NCBI GenBank assembly: GCA_944349375.1
Contig: CALVMV010000001.1
Span: 124,001-188,000 of the forward strand
DNA from: an uncultured Clostridia bacterium
GTDB taxonomy: Bacteria > Bacillota > Clostridia > Christensenellales > UBA1242
DNA: 64,000 nucleotides
Direction of reading: 5' to 3'
The translations under genes and the position numbers were made by a program. The notes below the pieces were generated by a model. It was given only the letters and a program-made list of their open reading frames with translations. It was not told the DNA's origin and did no database searches. Shown here piece by piece: positions 22,763 to 34,400 of the stretch. The first letter of the stretch is position 1, and each line of letters begins with the position of its first letter.

Positions 22763-25441
22763 GTGATTAGAGTTATACCTAGAAGGACTAAAGTAAAGCT
22801 TGAGTTTGCGCGTGGATTCACTGCACTTGATTTAGCTTTGGCGGTTATAGTTGCTGTTATATTAATTGTTTTAATTGCTTCAGACTTTAATGGACATATT
22901 TGGGTAGCCATTGTTTGGGCTATTTTTGGGATATCTTTGTTTTTTAAAGTTTCGGATAGTGACAGACTTTATGTAACCTATACTCACATAATTCGATATT
23001 CAATGCAGAAAAAACTTTACGAAAAGTACCCTAAAAATAATAAACCAAACATCAAATCCATTGTTCCTTTTGAAGGAATTTATCAAGATAGATTTATTTC
23101 TTTCGGGGATTATTATGCTCAAGTTTTGGAAGTAAAACCTATTTTATTTGGACTCTTGAATGAGTATAACCAAAACAATGTTATAGATGTCGGATTTGGA
23201 AATGCTTTGCGTAGGCTAGAAGAAGGACAAGTATGTGAAATTGTTAAAATTAACAAAGCGATGGTTCTTGATAATTACACATATAATGAAAATAAAAAAT
23301 TTGATAGACTTTTAGAACAAGTTTATGAAAAACAAATGACTCAAGCAGAGCTTGATGCCAGAGAACCTGTTTTCCAAGAAAGACTTGCGTTTATTGAAAG
23401 TAGAAATAGAAAAGAAAAAATTTATAAAGATTATTTTTATTTGGTAGTTTTAGGTAAAGACCTTGAAACATTGGAAAACACAGTTAATGGTATGGCAAGC
23501 TCATTATCTACCTCTCTTGTACCTGTTTCTACAAGAAGGTTGACAGGAGGAGAACTTGCAGTCTTTATAAAAGCTAATTACAACAGAGAATTTGATGAGA
23601 GAGAAATAGATTCAATTCCGTATACCGAATATATAAACTGGGCAACGCCAAACAAAATTAAATTTAAGTCAGCAAAATATAGTGTAGATGATAAGTTTTA
23701 TAGAACTTTTGCTATAAACGAATATCCTTTGCAAGTAGGAAATGCTTGGGGAGCTTCATTCTTCTTGCTTGATAGAACCAAAGTTGTTATGAAATTTAAG
23801 AAAGCACCGAAGTATGAAAGCGAAAGAAAAATAGACAAAGCAATTATGGATATGGAAACAAAGCTTTACAGGACAGGGAAAAGCTCTACGCAAATTGAAT
23901 TAAGGACGCACCTTGATACTTTACGAGATTTGTTGACACAACTAAAGAATAATAACCAACAACTTTATGATGTAAATACTTTTATAACTTGTGAAGATAA
24001 TGCCAGAAAAGATGTTAAAGCTGTTTTAAAACAAGAAGGTTTTAGATTTTCAGAACTCTATGCTAGACAAATTGATGCCTTTATTTCTTCAAACATATCT
24101 ATGCGTGATAATATGCCTGAAATTCAAAGAGGATTTCCTACTTATACTTTAGCAGGTGTATTTCCATTTATTTCAAGTGAGTTGCAAGATGAAAACGGAA
24201 TTTACATAGGGGATAATATGTATCCTGTGTTCGTGGACTTTTTCCAAATTGATTCCCAAAGGGTTAACTCTAATATGATGGTTATTGGAAAATCTGGTTC
24301 CGGAAAATCTTATGCTATAAAAATGCTTTTAGCAAACTTTGCGGCAGATAACACAAAAATCTTTATTTGCGACCCTGAAAAAGAATATTACAAACTTACA
24401 GAAAGTTTAAAAGGAAAACTTATTGATGTTGGTTCTTCATTACAAGGTATAATTAATCCTTTTCATGTTATTCGTTCCATGGATAGAGCTGATGATGAAG
24501 ATGACTATGCTTCTAAATCTGACTATTTTAAAGTTTCAAAAAAGGATGATTCTTTTAATCAACATTTGCAATTCCTAGAACAATTTTTTAGAACAGTTCT
24601 CGATGGGATATCTTCAGATGCATTTGAAATTGTAAACTCTTTGGTATTAAGAATGTATATTGATAAAAACATAAATGAAGATACAGACTTAACCAAACTA
24701 AAACCTACAGATTATCCTACATTTGATGATTTGTATGCTTTAATTGAAAAAGAATTAAAATCATCTAAAGATGAATTTTACTCAAAAAATTTAAGAGTTG
24801 TTCAAGCTTATATAAGAAAGTTCGCAAAAGGTGGACGAAACTCTAACCTTTGGAATGGACCTACTTCTATTGAAACAAACGAAAATTTTGTATGTTTCAA
24901 CTTTCAGTCTTTAATTGCTGGAAATAACGAAATGTTAACTAATGCTCAAATGCTTTTGGTATTTAAATACCTTGAAAATGAGATTATTAATAACAAAGAT
25001 TATAACAGTATGCATCACACAAATAGAAAAATCATAATTGCAGTTGATGAAGCACATACTTTTATCAATCCTAAATATCCTATAGCCTTAAACTTTATGA
25101 CAGCAATGGCTAAAAGAATTCGTAAATATGGTGGAATGCAAATAGTTATTACTCAAAATATTAATGACTTTGTAGGATCTGAAGAAATCAAAAGACAATC
25201 CACAGCAGTTATTAATGCTTGTCAATATTCAATCATTTTCGCTTTATCACCAAACGATGTTAATGACTTAATTGAACTTTATAAAAATTCAGGAGGTATT
25301 AACAAAGAGGAGCAAAACTCAATTGTTACAGCTCAAAGAGGACAAGCTTTCGTAATAACTGCACCTACTGCTAGAACAACTGTCCATATAAGGGCGCTTG
25401 AATATGTAGAAAATATGTACGAGGAAAAGAGAAAAAAATAG
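22763..25441 (+). CDS. PrgI-VirB4-like type IV secretion ATPase (fused)
   Basis: The 892-residue protein begins with a PrgI-like module (residues 1-90: IPRRTKVKLEF, then two membrane helices), followed by a VirB4/TraC-type N-terminal region and a P-loop ATPase. Walker A is GKSGSGKSYAIKML (about 508-521), Walker B IIAVDEAHTFINP (about 757-769), and the arginine/glutamine region MAKRIRKYGGMQIVITQNIND is typical of VirB4. VirB4 powers assembly and substrate transfer in conjugation machines at the inner membrane face. No relaxase, VirD4, VirB6 or integrase gene lies nearby, so this looks like a standing chromosomal gene. GTG start after GAGGTTGAT. The giant lipoprotein gene follows 18 bases later. 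Confidence 0.85.
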   Translation: MIRVIPRRTKVKLEFARGFTALDLALAVIVAVILIVLIASDFNGHIWVAIVWAIFGISLFFKVSDSDRLYVTYTHIIRYSMQKKLYEKYPKNNKPNIKSIVPFEGIYQDRFISFGDYYAQVLEVKPILFGLLNEYNQNNVIDVGFGNALRRLEEGQVCEIVKINKAMVLDNYTYNENKKFDRLLEQVYEKQMTQAELDAREPVFQERLAFIESRNRKEKIYKDYFYLVVLGKDLETLENTVNGMASSLSTSLVPVSTRRLTGGELAVFIKANYNREFDEREIDSIPYTEYINWATPNKIKFKSAKYSVDDKFYRTFAINEYPLQVGNAWGASFFLLDRTKVVMKFKKAPKYESERKIDKAIMDMETKLYRTGKSSTQIELRTHLDTLRDLLTQLKNNNQQLYDVNTFITCEDNARKDVKAVLKQEGFRFSELYARQIDAFISSNISMRDNMPEIQRGFPTYTLAGVFPFISSELQDENGIYIGDNMYPVFVDFFQIDSQRVNSNMMVIGKSGSGKSYAIKMLLANFAADNTKIFICDPEKEYYKLTESLKGKLIDVGSSLQGIINPFHVIRSMDRADDEDDYASKSDYFKVSKKDDSFNQHLQFLEQFFRTVLDGISSDAFEIVNSLVLRMYIDKNINEDTDLTKLKPTDYPTFDDLYALIEKELKSSKDEFYSKNLRVVQAYIRKFAKGGRNSNLWNGPTSIETNENFVCFNFQSLIAGNNEMLTNAQMLLVFKYLENEIINNKDYNSMHHTNRKIIIAVDEAHTFINPKYPIALNFMTAMAKRIRKYGGMQIVITQNINDFVGSEEIKRQSTAVINACQYSIIFALSPNDVNDLIELYKNSGGINKEEQNSIVTAQRGQAFVITAPTARTTVHIRALEYVENMYEEKRKK

Positions 25442-25459
25442 ACAAAAGGGGCTAACGCT

Positions 25460-28400
25460 ATGGTAAACATCAAAAAAATTAATATGTTTGTTTGTAGTTT
25501 GTTAATGGTGTTAACAAGCCTCTTTTTTGTTGCTTGTGGAAATAAAAATTATGATAATGTTTCCTTAACTTGTTCTGAAAGTTCTGTAAGTATTGATGTG
25601 GGACAAGAAAAGGAACTTGTGTTTTCAATTAATAATATGATTGATGGGATGGATAACTCTTTAAACATTTCATTTTCTCCACAGGGCATTGTGTCTCATG
25701 AAGTAATTTCTAAAAATGAAAATCAGACAACAATAAAAATCGTAGGAGTTGAAGCAGGTTCTACTACTTTAAAAGCTACGACTATTGATGGTGGTAAAGT
25801 TTGTAATGTTACAATAGATGCGAAAAAATATTCAGACTATGTTAATGCTGGACAAAATTCTCTTTATGTTTCTTCAAACTCTGCATTGACTATTTCTACA
25901 AGTGATTTTGTGTTTGAAGACACTGCGAGTGAAAAAAAAATAGATTTCTATTTTTATGGCGTAAATAATGGTTATACATTGTCTTTAGATAATGTATCAT
26001 CTAATGTTAATGATACAAGAGAATTTTATAATAAGTTTATTTCTGTAAAATTGATCAATCAAGATGGTGGCAGTTATTTGGTCTTTACTGATGATAAAGG
26101 GCAAGAATATGTTTTAGGTAGAGGTCAATTTGATTTGTCGTATAGCGGTAACACAAAATACTATTTTGTATCGGTTGAAAAAGTTAACGATGTTTATCAA
26201 ATTCCTGCTGGAACGCCTTTTGTTAATATAGGAGATACTTTTACTTTCATTGCAAATTATCAAAATCCTGAAGGCAAAGAAATTTTTGCTCAGCGAGAAT
26301 TTATAGTGCTTAAAGATATTGATTTGAATACAATCTCTTCTAGTTATGGCTATATAAAATATGACCAAAACGATCAAGAAATGGACGAAACATATTTTAT
26401 AGAAGATTTTGATGAAAATAAAATAACTCTGGTTCCAAATTATTTGTCTGATATTGATAATGAAACTATTGACTTTAAACAAGCAAAATTGGTAATTCAA
26501 ATTCCTCAAAACAGTGAAGAACTTTTATATTCTTTCTCTTTTGACAATGACAATATTTTTAATGTTACCGCTCAAAAGAACTACATGAATGGGATTAGTT
26601 ACTATATTTTTACAATTTCTACAAAAACTCAAATAGAAAATAAAACCAATTTCAATGTGAAATTTTATTATGAAGGATTTGAAAATTCTTTAGATGAAAA
26701 TGTTTGTGTGAATATTAGCTATCCTATTGAAATAAAAAATAAACCTAATAGTATAGTTATTAGTGGAAGTGATTTTTCTAATACTTATGTTGAAAATAAA
26801 ACTTTTACTTTTTACAATCATTATCAATCAGATAATGTAGGTTGGCAAAGGTTTTATTTTGATGTTTTTCCTTTAGGTAGTAATTATGATTATTTAACAA
26901 TAGATTTACAACAAAATAGCGGTTTAATCGTTAGATACAAAGGGACCATTTACACGGAAGGCGAAGTTGTAATTGATGATTTCAATAGCTATGTTGAATT
27001 CAGAGGACAAGAAGGGGCTGAGGAAAAAAATGCTGGGACTCTTACTCTTAAATTAAATTTTAATCTTTTAATGGAAGACTCTTTAATTAGCACATTTAAT
27101 TATAAAATTAGTAAAGGTTCTACAATTATTTCCTATGATGAGAATTTTAATCTTAACACAATTGGACTATCAATTAATAGTGATTCTCAAGGTGTTGACC
27201 TGTCAAATATTCTTTATACCGATGCAAGTTTTTCAGAGCTTGAGATTAATTTGATATCTGGTGATAATGTAGCCAAATTTAGCGTTAGCGAAAATCCTTA
27301 CATCGAAAAAAATGGTAGATTTTATTTGAATTTTGGAGCTACGGCTTTAAGCGTTGGGCAAGGTACATACTCTGTTATTTTGCCAAATGGTTTAGCTGCT
27401 TCAATAACAATTGAAGTTGTAGAAACATTAGAAGGGTTAAGCATAAAAACAACAAATCAAAATGCAAACATGAGTATAATTTCCTTTGATGAAAATCAAG
27501 CTCTTGTTTATGCTAGATATAATACAGAAAAAAACGATGCAAAAAATCTTTTTGATATTGAATTAATTGCAAATTCTAATGAACTGTCAAATGCGATTTT
27601 AAATTACGAATATTTTATTGAATCAAAAAATTTAATTACATTAACTGATATTAAAGGGAACAATTTTAATGTAAATTTATCTGGAATTGGTCAATCTTCA
27701 ATTTCTTTGACAGTTAGAGGGTATAGTGTTGAAAATTATGAAATTGTTACAATTGAAAGAACTTTTACAATAAATGTTGTTAGTTATGAGTATATTAAGG
27801 AACTTTCTATAAATAAATTGTCTGACGGGCAAGGAAGTTATGAAAATACTAAAGCACGATATGTTTATTTGTATAATAACAATGCAAATTCTTCATCAAA
27901 AAAACAAGCATCATTAGATATTGATATTTCTTTGTTCAATGACCAAGTTTCTGCATTTTTGTTTAAAAATCCTTCATCTGGCAATTTTGATGCTGTAAGT
28001 TTTTCTTTAAAATATGTTTCATGGACAGTTCCTGGTTACACAATGCTTTTAAATGGAAATCCTGTTGATTGTATGTTTTTGCAAGAAGGAGAACAATCTT
28101 TATATGAAATCGTTAATTCTTCTTCAGGTGCTATCATAGCTACTTTTGATGCGCAATCTTTAGATTTAGAATTAGGATCAGGAGCGGGTAATTCATTCTC
28201 TTTTTCTTTAATTGCAAGTATCGACCAATTTGACATTTCAAGAAAATCTTATACTATAAATGTCAATGTGCTTGAATATGATGCTGTTGAAAGATTAAAT
28301 ACGTTAACACCTATAACATCTTTAGAATTTTCTTCTTTTGAAAGTTCCCACGAAATAGATTTAAGAGTTTTACAAAATGATGCTATAAATAAAAATATTA

Positions 28401-31400
28401 GAGTATCTATTGAAGGGGATGCTGTTTCTTATCAGAGGATTACATATAAATTATTTGGAGAAAACAATGCAGGTATTGTTATTAATGGACAAGGGGCAAG
28501 TGTTGTAACTTTGTCACTTGTGGCTGATGATAACTTTATTAAATTAGCAAGTGAAAATAGCAACTTTTTTGGTGGGAAAACTTTTAATGCAACACTAACA
28601 ATTGCTGCAGAAGATTGGTATAAAGACACAGGAGAACTGCTTGAAGAAAACAAGACAAAAGTTATTAGTATTCCTATCACATTTGCCAACGGCTCCATTG
28701 ATAATCCTTTTACAATAGATAGTTCTAGTGATTTACAAAAGGTAAGCAATAACTTAAAAGCAAATTACAAAGTTACTACAGTGGTAGATGCCTCTGCATT
28801 GTCTTTACCTTTAGGTGCACTTGAAGGTTCAATTGTTGGAGCAAATGATTACGCTAAAATTACTAACATCAACATAAATTCTTTAAATGAAAATAACTGT
28901 GTAGGTTTATTTACAGAAATAGCCGAAGGGGCTTCTGTTAAAAACTTAAGTTTTGAAGGTGTTTTCAATATTAATGTAAATTCTTTAACTAGTGATGCCT
29001 ATATTGGATTAATTGCTGGCAAAAATAAAGGTTCTATAGAAAATGTATCAGTTAATATTAATAAATCTTCAATAATTATTGACAATCAGAGTGTTGTAGA
29101 TAGCCAAAATCTTCCAAATGTTTTTGTTGGAGGGCTAGTTGGAGAAAATGAGGGAGAAATTGTACAAAATTTTTCTTCTGATGTTAACCTTATAAGTTAC
29201 TCATTATTTATGAATGACTTTTTAGATATTAACTATTATCAAGCAAATGTATATGCTGGTGGTATAGCAGGAATAAGTTCTGGCTTAATTAAGAAAATAG
29301 ATGGAAATTCTTTTGCCGGTTATACGAACTATTTAGCATTTTCACTTATCAATGTAAAACCAAATAACCTTGATGGAAGTTCTATAGGTTATGTTGGTGC
29401 AGTTGCAGGAAAAATTTTAATTCAAGAAAATAATTCTGGACTTTATTCAGTTGGTGCTGATGGCTCACTATATTCAGAGAACACATATATTGCAGGCAAA
29501 GGTATTGTCGTTGGTGGCGAAATCTATGGTTTAAATTATGTAGGTGGTGTAGTTGGAGAATTAGAAATAGATGGTTCAGTTAATGATTTTGAGTTCTCAG
29601 GAATTACTACTAGAACTTTTGTAAGGGCATATTCAGATTCGACAAATTTGGGGCTTATTTCTGGGAAAGTTAATAACAATAGCTCAGGGACTATTTCTCC
29701 TACATTCTTTATACAAGCAATAGATGATGGAGATATGGGCGAAAAGTCTTCTATGTTTGTTATTTACCATAATTTGATAGATGCAGTAAAAATTGATGTC
29801 AATGATGAAACTTATTCGTTAACAAAACTTGCATTTGGTAAAGAATCTAATGAATCCACTTTTGAAAATAGAGAAAATAATTTTATATCATATATTACGC
29901 GAGAATATGTATCTATTGATGAAAACAGTGGCAAAATTCAAATAATTCAAAATCAAACGCAATATTATGGTGAAATTGTTGTGGTAAATCAAACAGAAAA
30001 CACAATAATTCAACAAAGGCAATTTGTAACTAGGGGAAGTTCTGCAGACTTAAGTGTTACGGAAAATGCAAGCTTAAAAAACAAAATGTCTTCAAATGAT
30101 AGTTCAAATTTGGCGTTTTTTGCTTTCTATTTTGATGCTGTTAGTGCACAAATTTCTGAGTCTCAAGCAGGGCTTGATAAAGCGCAAGATTTACTTAATG
30201 CAAACTATAATACACTTTCTTTAGGTGATGACCTTTATCCAATTAATATAAACGGCGAAATTACATTAGAGTCTTTAAATACAAATATATTAAAAATTGA
30301 CCAAAATGGCAAAATGACTATATTGGGAACAGGCTGGGTTCAAATCTCTGGTAGTAGCATATTGAATGTGAATAATGGTGTAAATTTTTACATATATGTT
30401 ACAAATTATTTTAATAATGATAACAATATATCAATAATTTATTCCGTTAATTCACCACTCGCAAGTCCTATTGATGAAACAGAACTTTCATTATTTGCAA
30501 ACCAAACAGCTACTCTTTATGTAAAACCTAATTATAACTTTTCTCAAGCAGACTCGGAACAGCTAGAAACCACAAAGAGAGAAGAAATATTAAATATAGA
30601 TGATTATGGAGTTGGAAGTGTAGGGGGTTATTATTTCAATTTAGCAAAAAATGAAAATGTTACTGCAAATGTAAAAATTTTAAACATGAAAGAAGATGGA
30701 ACTGATGGCGAAGAGAATACAGAGGACTTTTCAGTTTCAATAACAGGTCAAACTATTACTATTACTAAACAGCAGACAGAAACTACTAATGGAGAATTCA
30801 AAATAATCATTACTCCAATGTTGGTATCAAGTCTTAACAACAATAAATTCTCTTGCGAAGTTAATAAAAAGTTAGAGAATGGGAAAATAAAATATGAGAA
30901 AGGTGCATTGGCAATGGGAGCAAGTCGTTATGACAATGTTACATTCTCTACAAGTTCACAAATCAATGAAACCATTTATGTAAAAACGACTTCTGATGCT
31001 GAAGATCTTCAATATTACTTAAAATTTAATGATAAGATTGTTCAATCAGATTATTTAACAGGTTACAACAGCGAAAATGACTTATTTAATATAGCCTTTG
31101 GGAATAAAGATTTAATCTCTGGAGACAAAGGAGATTTGATTAAAGAATATGCTTTCCCATTAAATGTTTCTGTCAAGACTGAAAGTGACGCTTTTAAAAA
31201 TAGGTTTGAAAATAACATTTATGGAGATTATCAATTAGTTATTTTATCAGAGACAAATTCTAGTCAGTATATAACTATTAACTTAACTTTTGAAAACTTG
31301 CCAATTCAAAATATCATTATAGATAATTACAACAATCAAGCAGGAATGACTAGTGAAATTGGAGTTGCAACAAATTATTCATACCCTGGCGAAGATTCTT

Positions 31401-34400
31401 TGCTCGCAGTAACTTTAAATCCTGGAGATAGTGATTTCGATTATTTGGTTATTGAAAATGCAGATATTAATAATAATTCTGGAAATGGTTTTGCAACCTT
31501 TGCTCTTGCTGCTAGGAAAGATGGCAGTGAGCCAAATACTAATTTATTTGAAGCAAACACGATTGTGGGCTCTGCAACCACAAAAGGTTTAGTTTTGACC
31601 AAAGATGAAATTCTAAAATTATATAACAAAACAGGATATAAAAGTTTTGATGGAATAGTTTATTTTATTTATAACATTGGAAATTCTAATATTTCACAAA
31701 ATGCCCAATCTACCTTTGTTGTTAAGGTTTACAAAGATGGTAAGGAAGTTTCTCAAACAATTTCTTTATCATTAAAATTAAAGAACTTTGTATCTTTGTC
31801 AATTGATGGAAAAACTCCTGAAATAGGTGCAGAAAACCAATACAGGGTTGCTGTAGGTCTAAAATATAAATTGAATATTTCTTCTTATGGTATAAATTCA
31901 GAAAACATTTCTGCTCCATATATTTCTGAAGGTGCTGAATATGGAACAATAGTTTTAGAAAATGGAAATTATTATGTTCAAATTTCTGAAACTGCTTTGA
32001 CTAATTTTGCTACTATGAAAATTAAAATAGAAGAGATAAACCCTGATTATAAAATTCCAGCTTCATCAGAAATAACACTTGTTTTGATGAATTATGTTAT
32101 TGATTCTTCTATAAATGATGTAAATGGTGAACCTGGAAATAAAGATATAATTTCAAGTATGGTTAATGGTGTTATAACAATGCCTATTGGAACAAGCAGA
32201 TCAATAAGTTTGGATATAGGTGAGTATTTGGAATATGATAACACTAATCAAGCCATTATAAACATTGTTAATGCTTTTATTAACGAGCTTACACAAAATG
32301 CTAATTGGAATTATTATTCAAATATAGAACCTGGACAAAGTGTTCCAGGAATAGATGCTGGAGAAGCAAAATATGAATACGATTTGCCAGTAAATGGCTC
32401 TTTAGAAAATTATTATTTTAGATATCAAGATTTGACTATTGTTCCATTGAGAATAAATGAAGCAAATGCTAACTTGTACTACTTAAAATACCAAGTTTAC
32501 TACTCTGTATCAGGAGCAGGTTATTCGGCTTCTTCGCAAAGCAGTGGCGATAGTGCGGCATCTATAACTACAGAAATCCGTTTTGAAGTATTTGTTTCTA
32601 GCAGTGAAGAATCTCCTATACCTATATTTGATTATGATGACTTTATGGATATGAAAGAAGGTGGATATTATATTCTTTTAAACGATATTATTCTTCCTTC
32701 AGCAGAGTATGTTGAAAATATTGATAGTTCTTATAGTCAATATCTTCCTTTAAATGCTAACTTTGCATCACTTGATGGAAATGGACATGCAATAATATTA
32801 GATGGAACCTATGATATGGGCAATGCTTCTCAATTAGGGATTTTTACAACATTGAAATCGGGAAGTGTAATTAAAAATTTAAATATAAAATTACTTTCTT
32901 CTTTTATCACTGAAGATGCAAATAGTGGTGTGATTTTTAAAACTACTAATGCTCAGCATCGAACAGGTTTGCTTGTTGGGACTAATGAAGGAATTATTAC
33001 AAATTGTTATGTTTATTCACCTACAAATACTTTCTTTACTATGAACTGTGCCCTTCAAGATATTGAATCTGCTTATGTCGGAGGAATTTGTGGCGAAAAC
33101 AATGGTTTTATAACAAATTGTTCATCTTCTATCAATATTTATGGTTCGTTCAACATTGCTGGAATTGCTGGTGTTAATAACAATAAAATCTCTGCTTGCT
33201 CATATAAAGGAGGTGTTTTAAAATCAAGTTCCGACCAACTTGATGAAGGCTTCCATGTTGCTGGTTTAGTTAATGTAAATAATTCTTCAGGAAAAATTAT
33301 CACAAGCTATGTAACGGGTGGAATAGATGCGTCATCTTTATACTCAACAAATACTGCAAGTTATTTGTCAGGGCCTAACTTCTCAGCAGGTTTTGTTTAT
33401 GAAAATAATGGAGGATATATTTCAGATTGCTACTCTGATATTAATCTTCAAAATAGTGCAAATATGGCAGGATTTGTTTATGTAAATACAGGTAGTGTTA
33501 AAAATAGTTTTTCACTAAGTATTTTGCAAAGTGGAACTATTGCAGCCGCAGGTTTTGCTATGAGAAACACTCCTTTTGGTGAGGAGCAAGAATCTGATCA
33601 AGGGGGAAATCAATCTGATAATTCTGGAAGCGGAACTTTTGAAAATTGTTTCTATTTGTCCCATGCTCATATTTCAAGCGGGAAAAATGCTTGTAATAGT
33701 TGTGGCTTTACTTCTAGTATAAATGTGGATTTAAATACTATCAAATTTGAAGGTGTAAGTGCTATAGATGATTTCAATGTAAACACCAATGATGCTTTCA
33801 AGGATTTTGCTTATGTTGATAATATAAGTACAGATGCTGTATGGTTCTTTAGTGGAAATAATTACTCTAATAATGGACTGTATGTTAATTTTACTCCTTC
33901 TGAAGAAACGACAACTATCGATAATGATAACGGAATAGGTGTTCAAAAAAATACTATTTATAATGTAGAAAATATGGCTCTCCCTAAGGGAAGATTGGAA
34001 CTTTCTGCTCCTAATATTCAAGTTTTATCTATTAGAAATTTCCAAAATGCAGATGTTGATAATTCCACAGGGGATATTACCTATAACTATATAGATGACA
34101 TATCGACTACAGCAACTCAGAAGGCTACTCGTGGCTCTCTATATAATCCTCTTTTGATTAATAGTCCACAAACTATGGAGTCTTTGATTTTAGAAAACAA
34201 TGATTCTTCTACAAATCAAAACAGCATGAATTATAGAATTATCTCTGATGTTGATTATGGTGAGTATGATTATAATTCACAACTTTATAAGACAGTATTT
34301 GTAGGATCACTTGAAGGAAATGGTATGGAAATATCTTCTATAGTTTTGCAGTCTAATAGTATAATGGAAAATGCTGGTCTATTTGCAAAATTAGGTATTT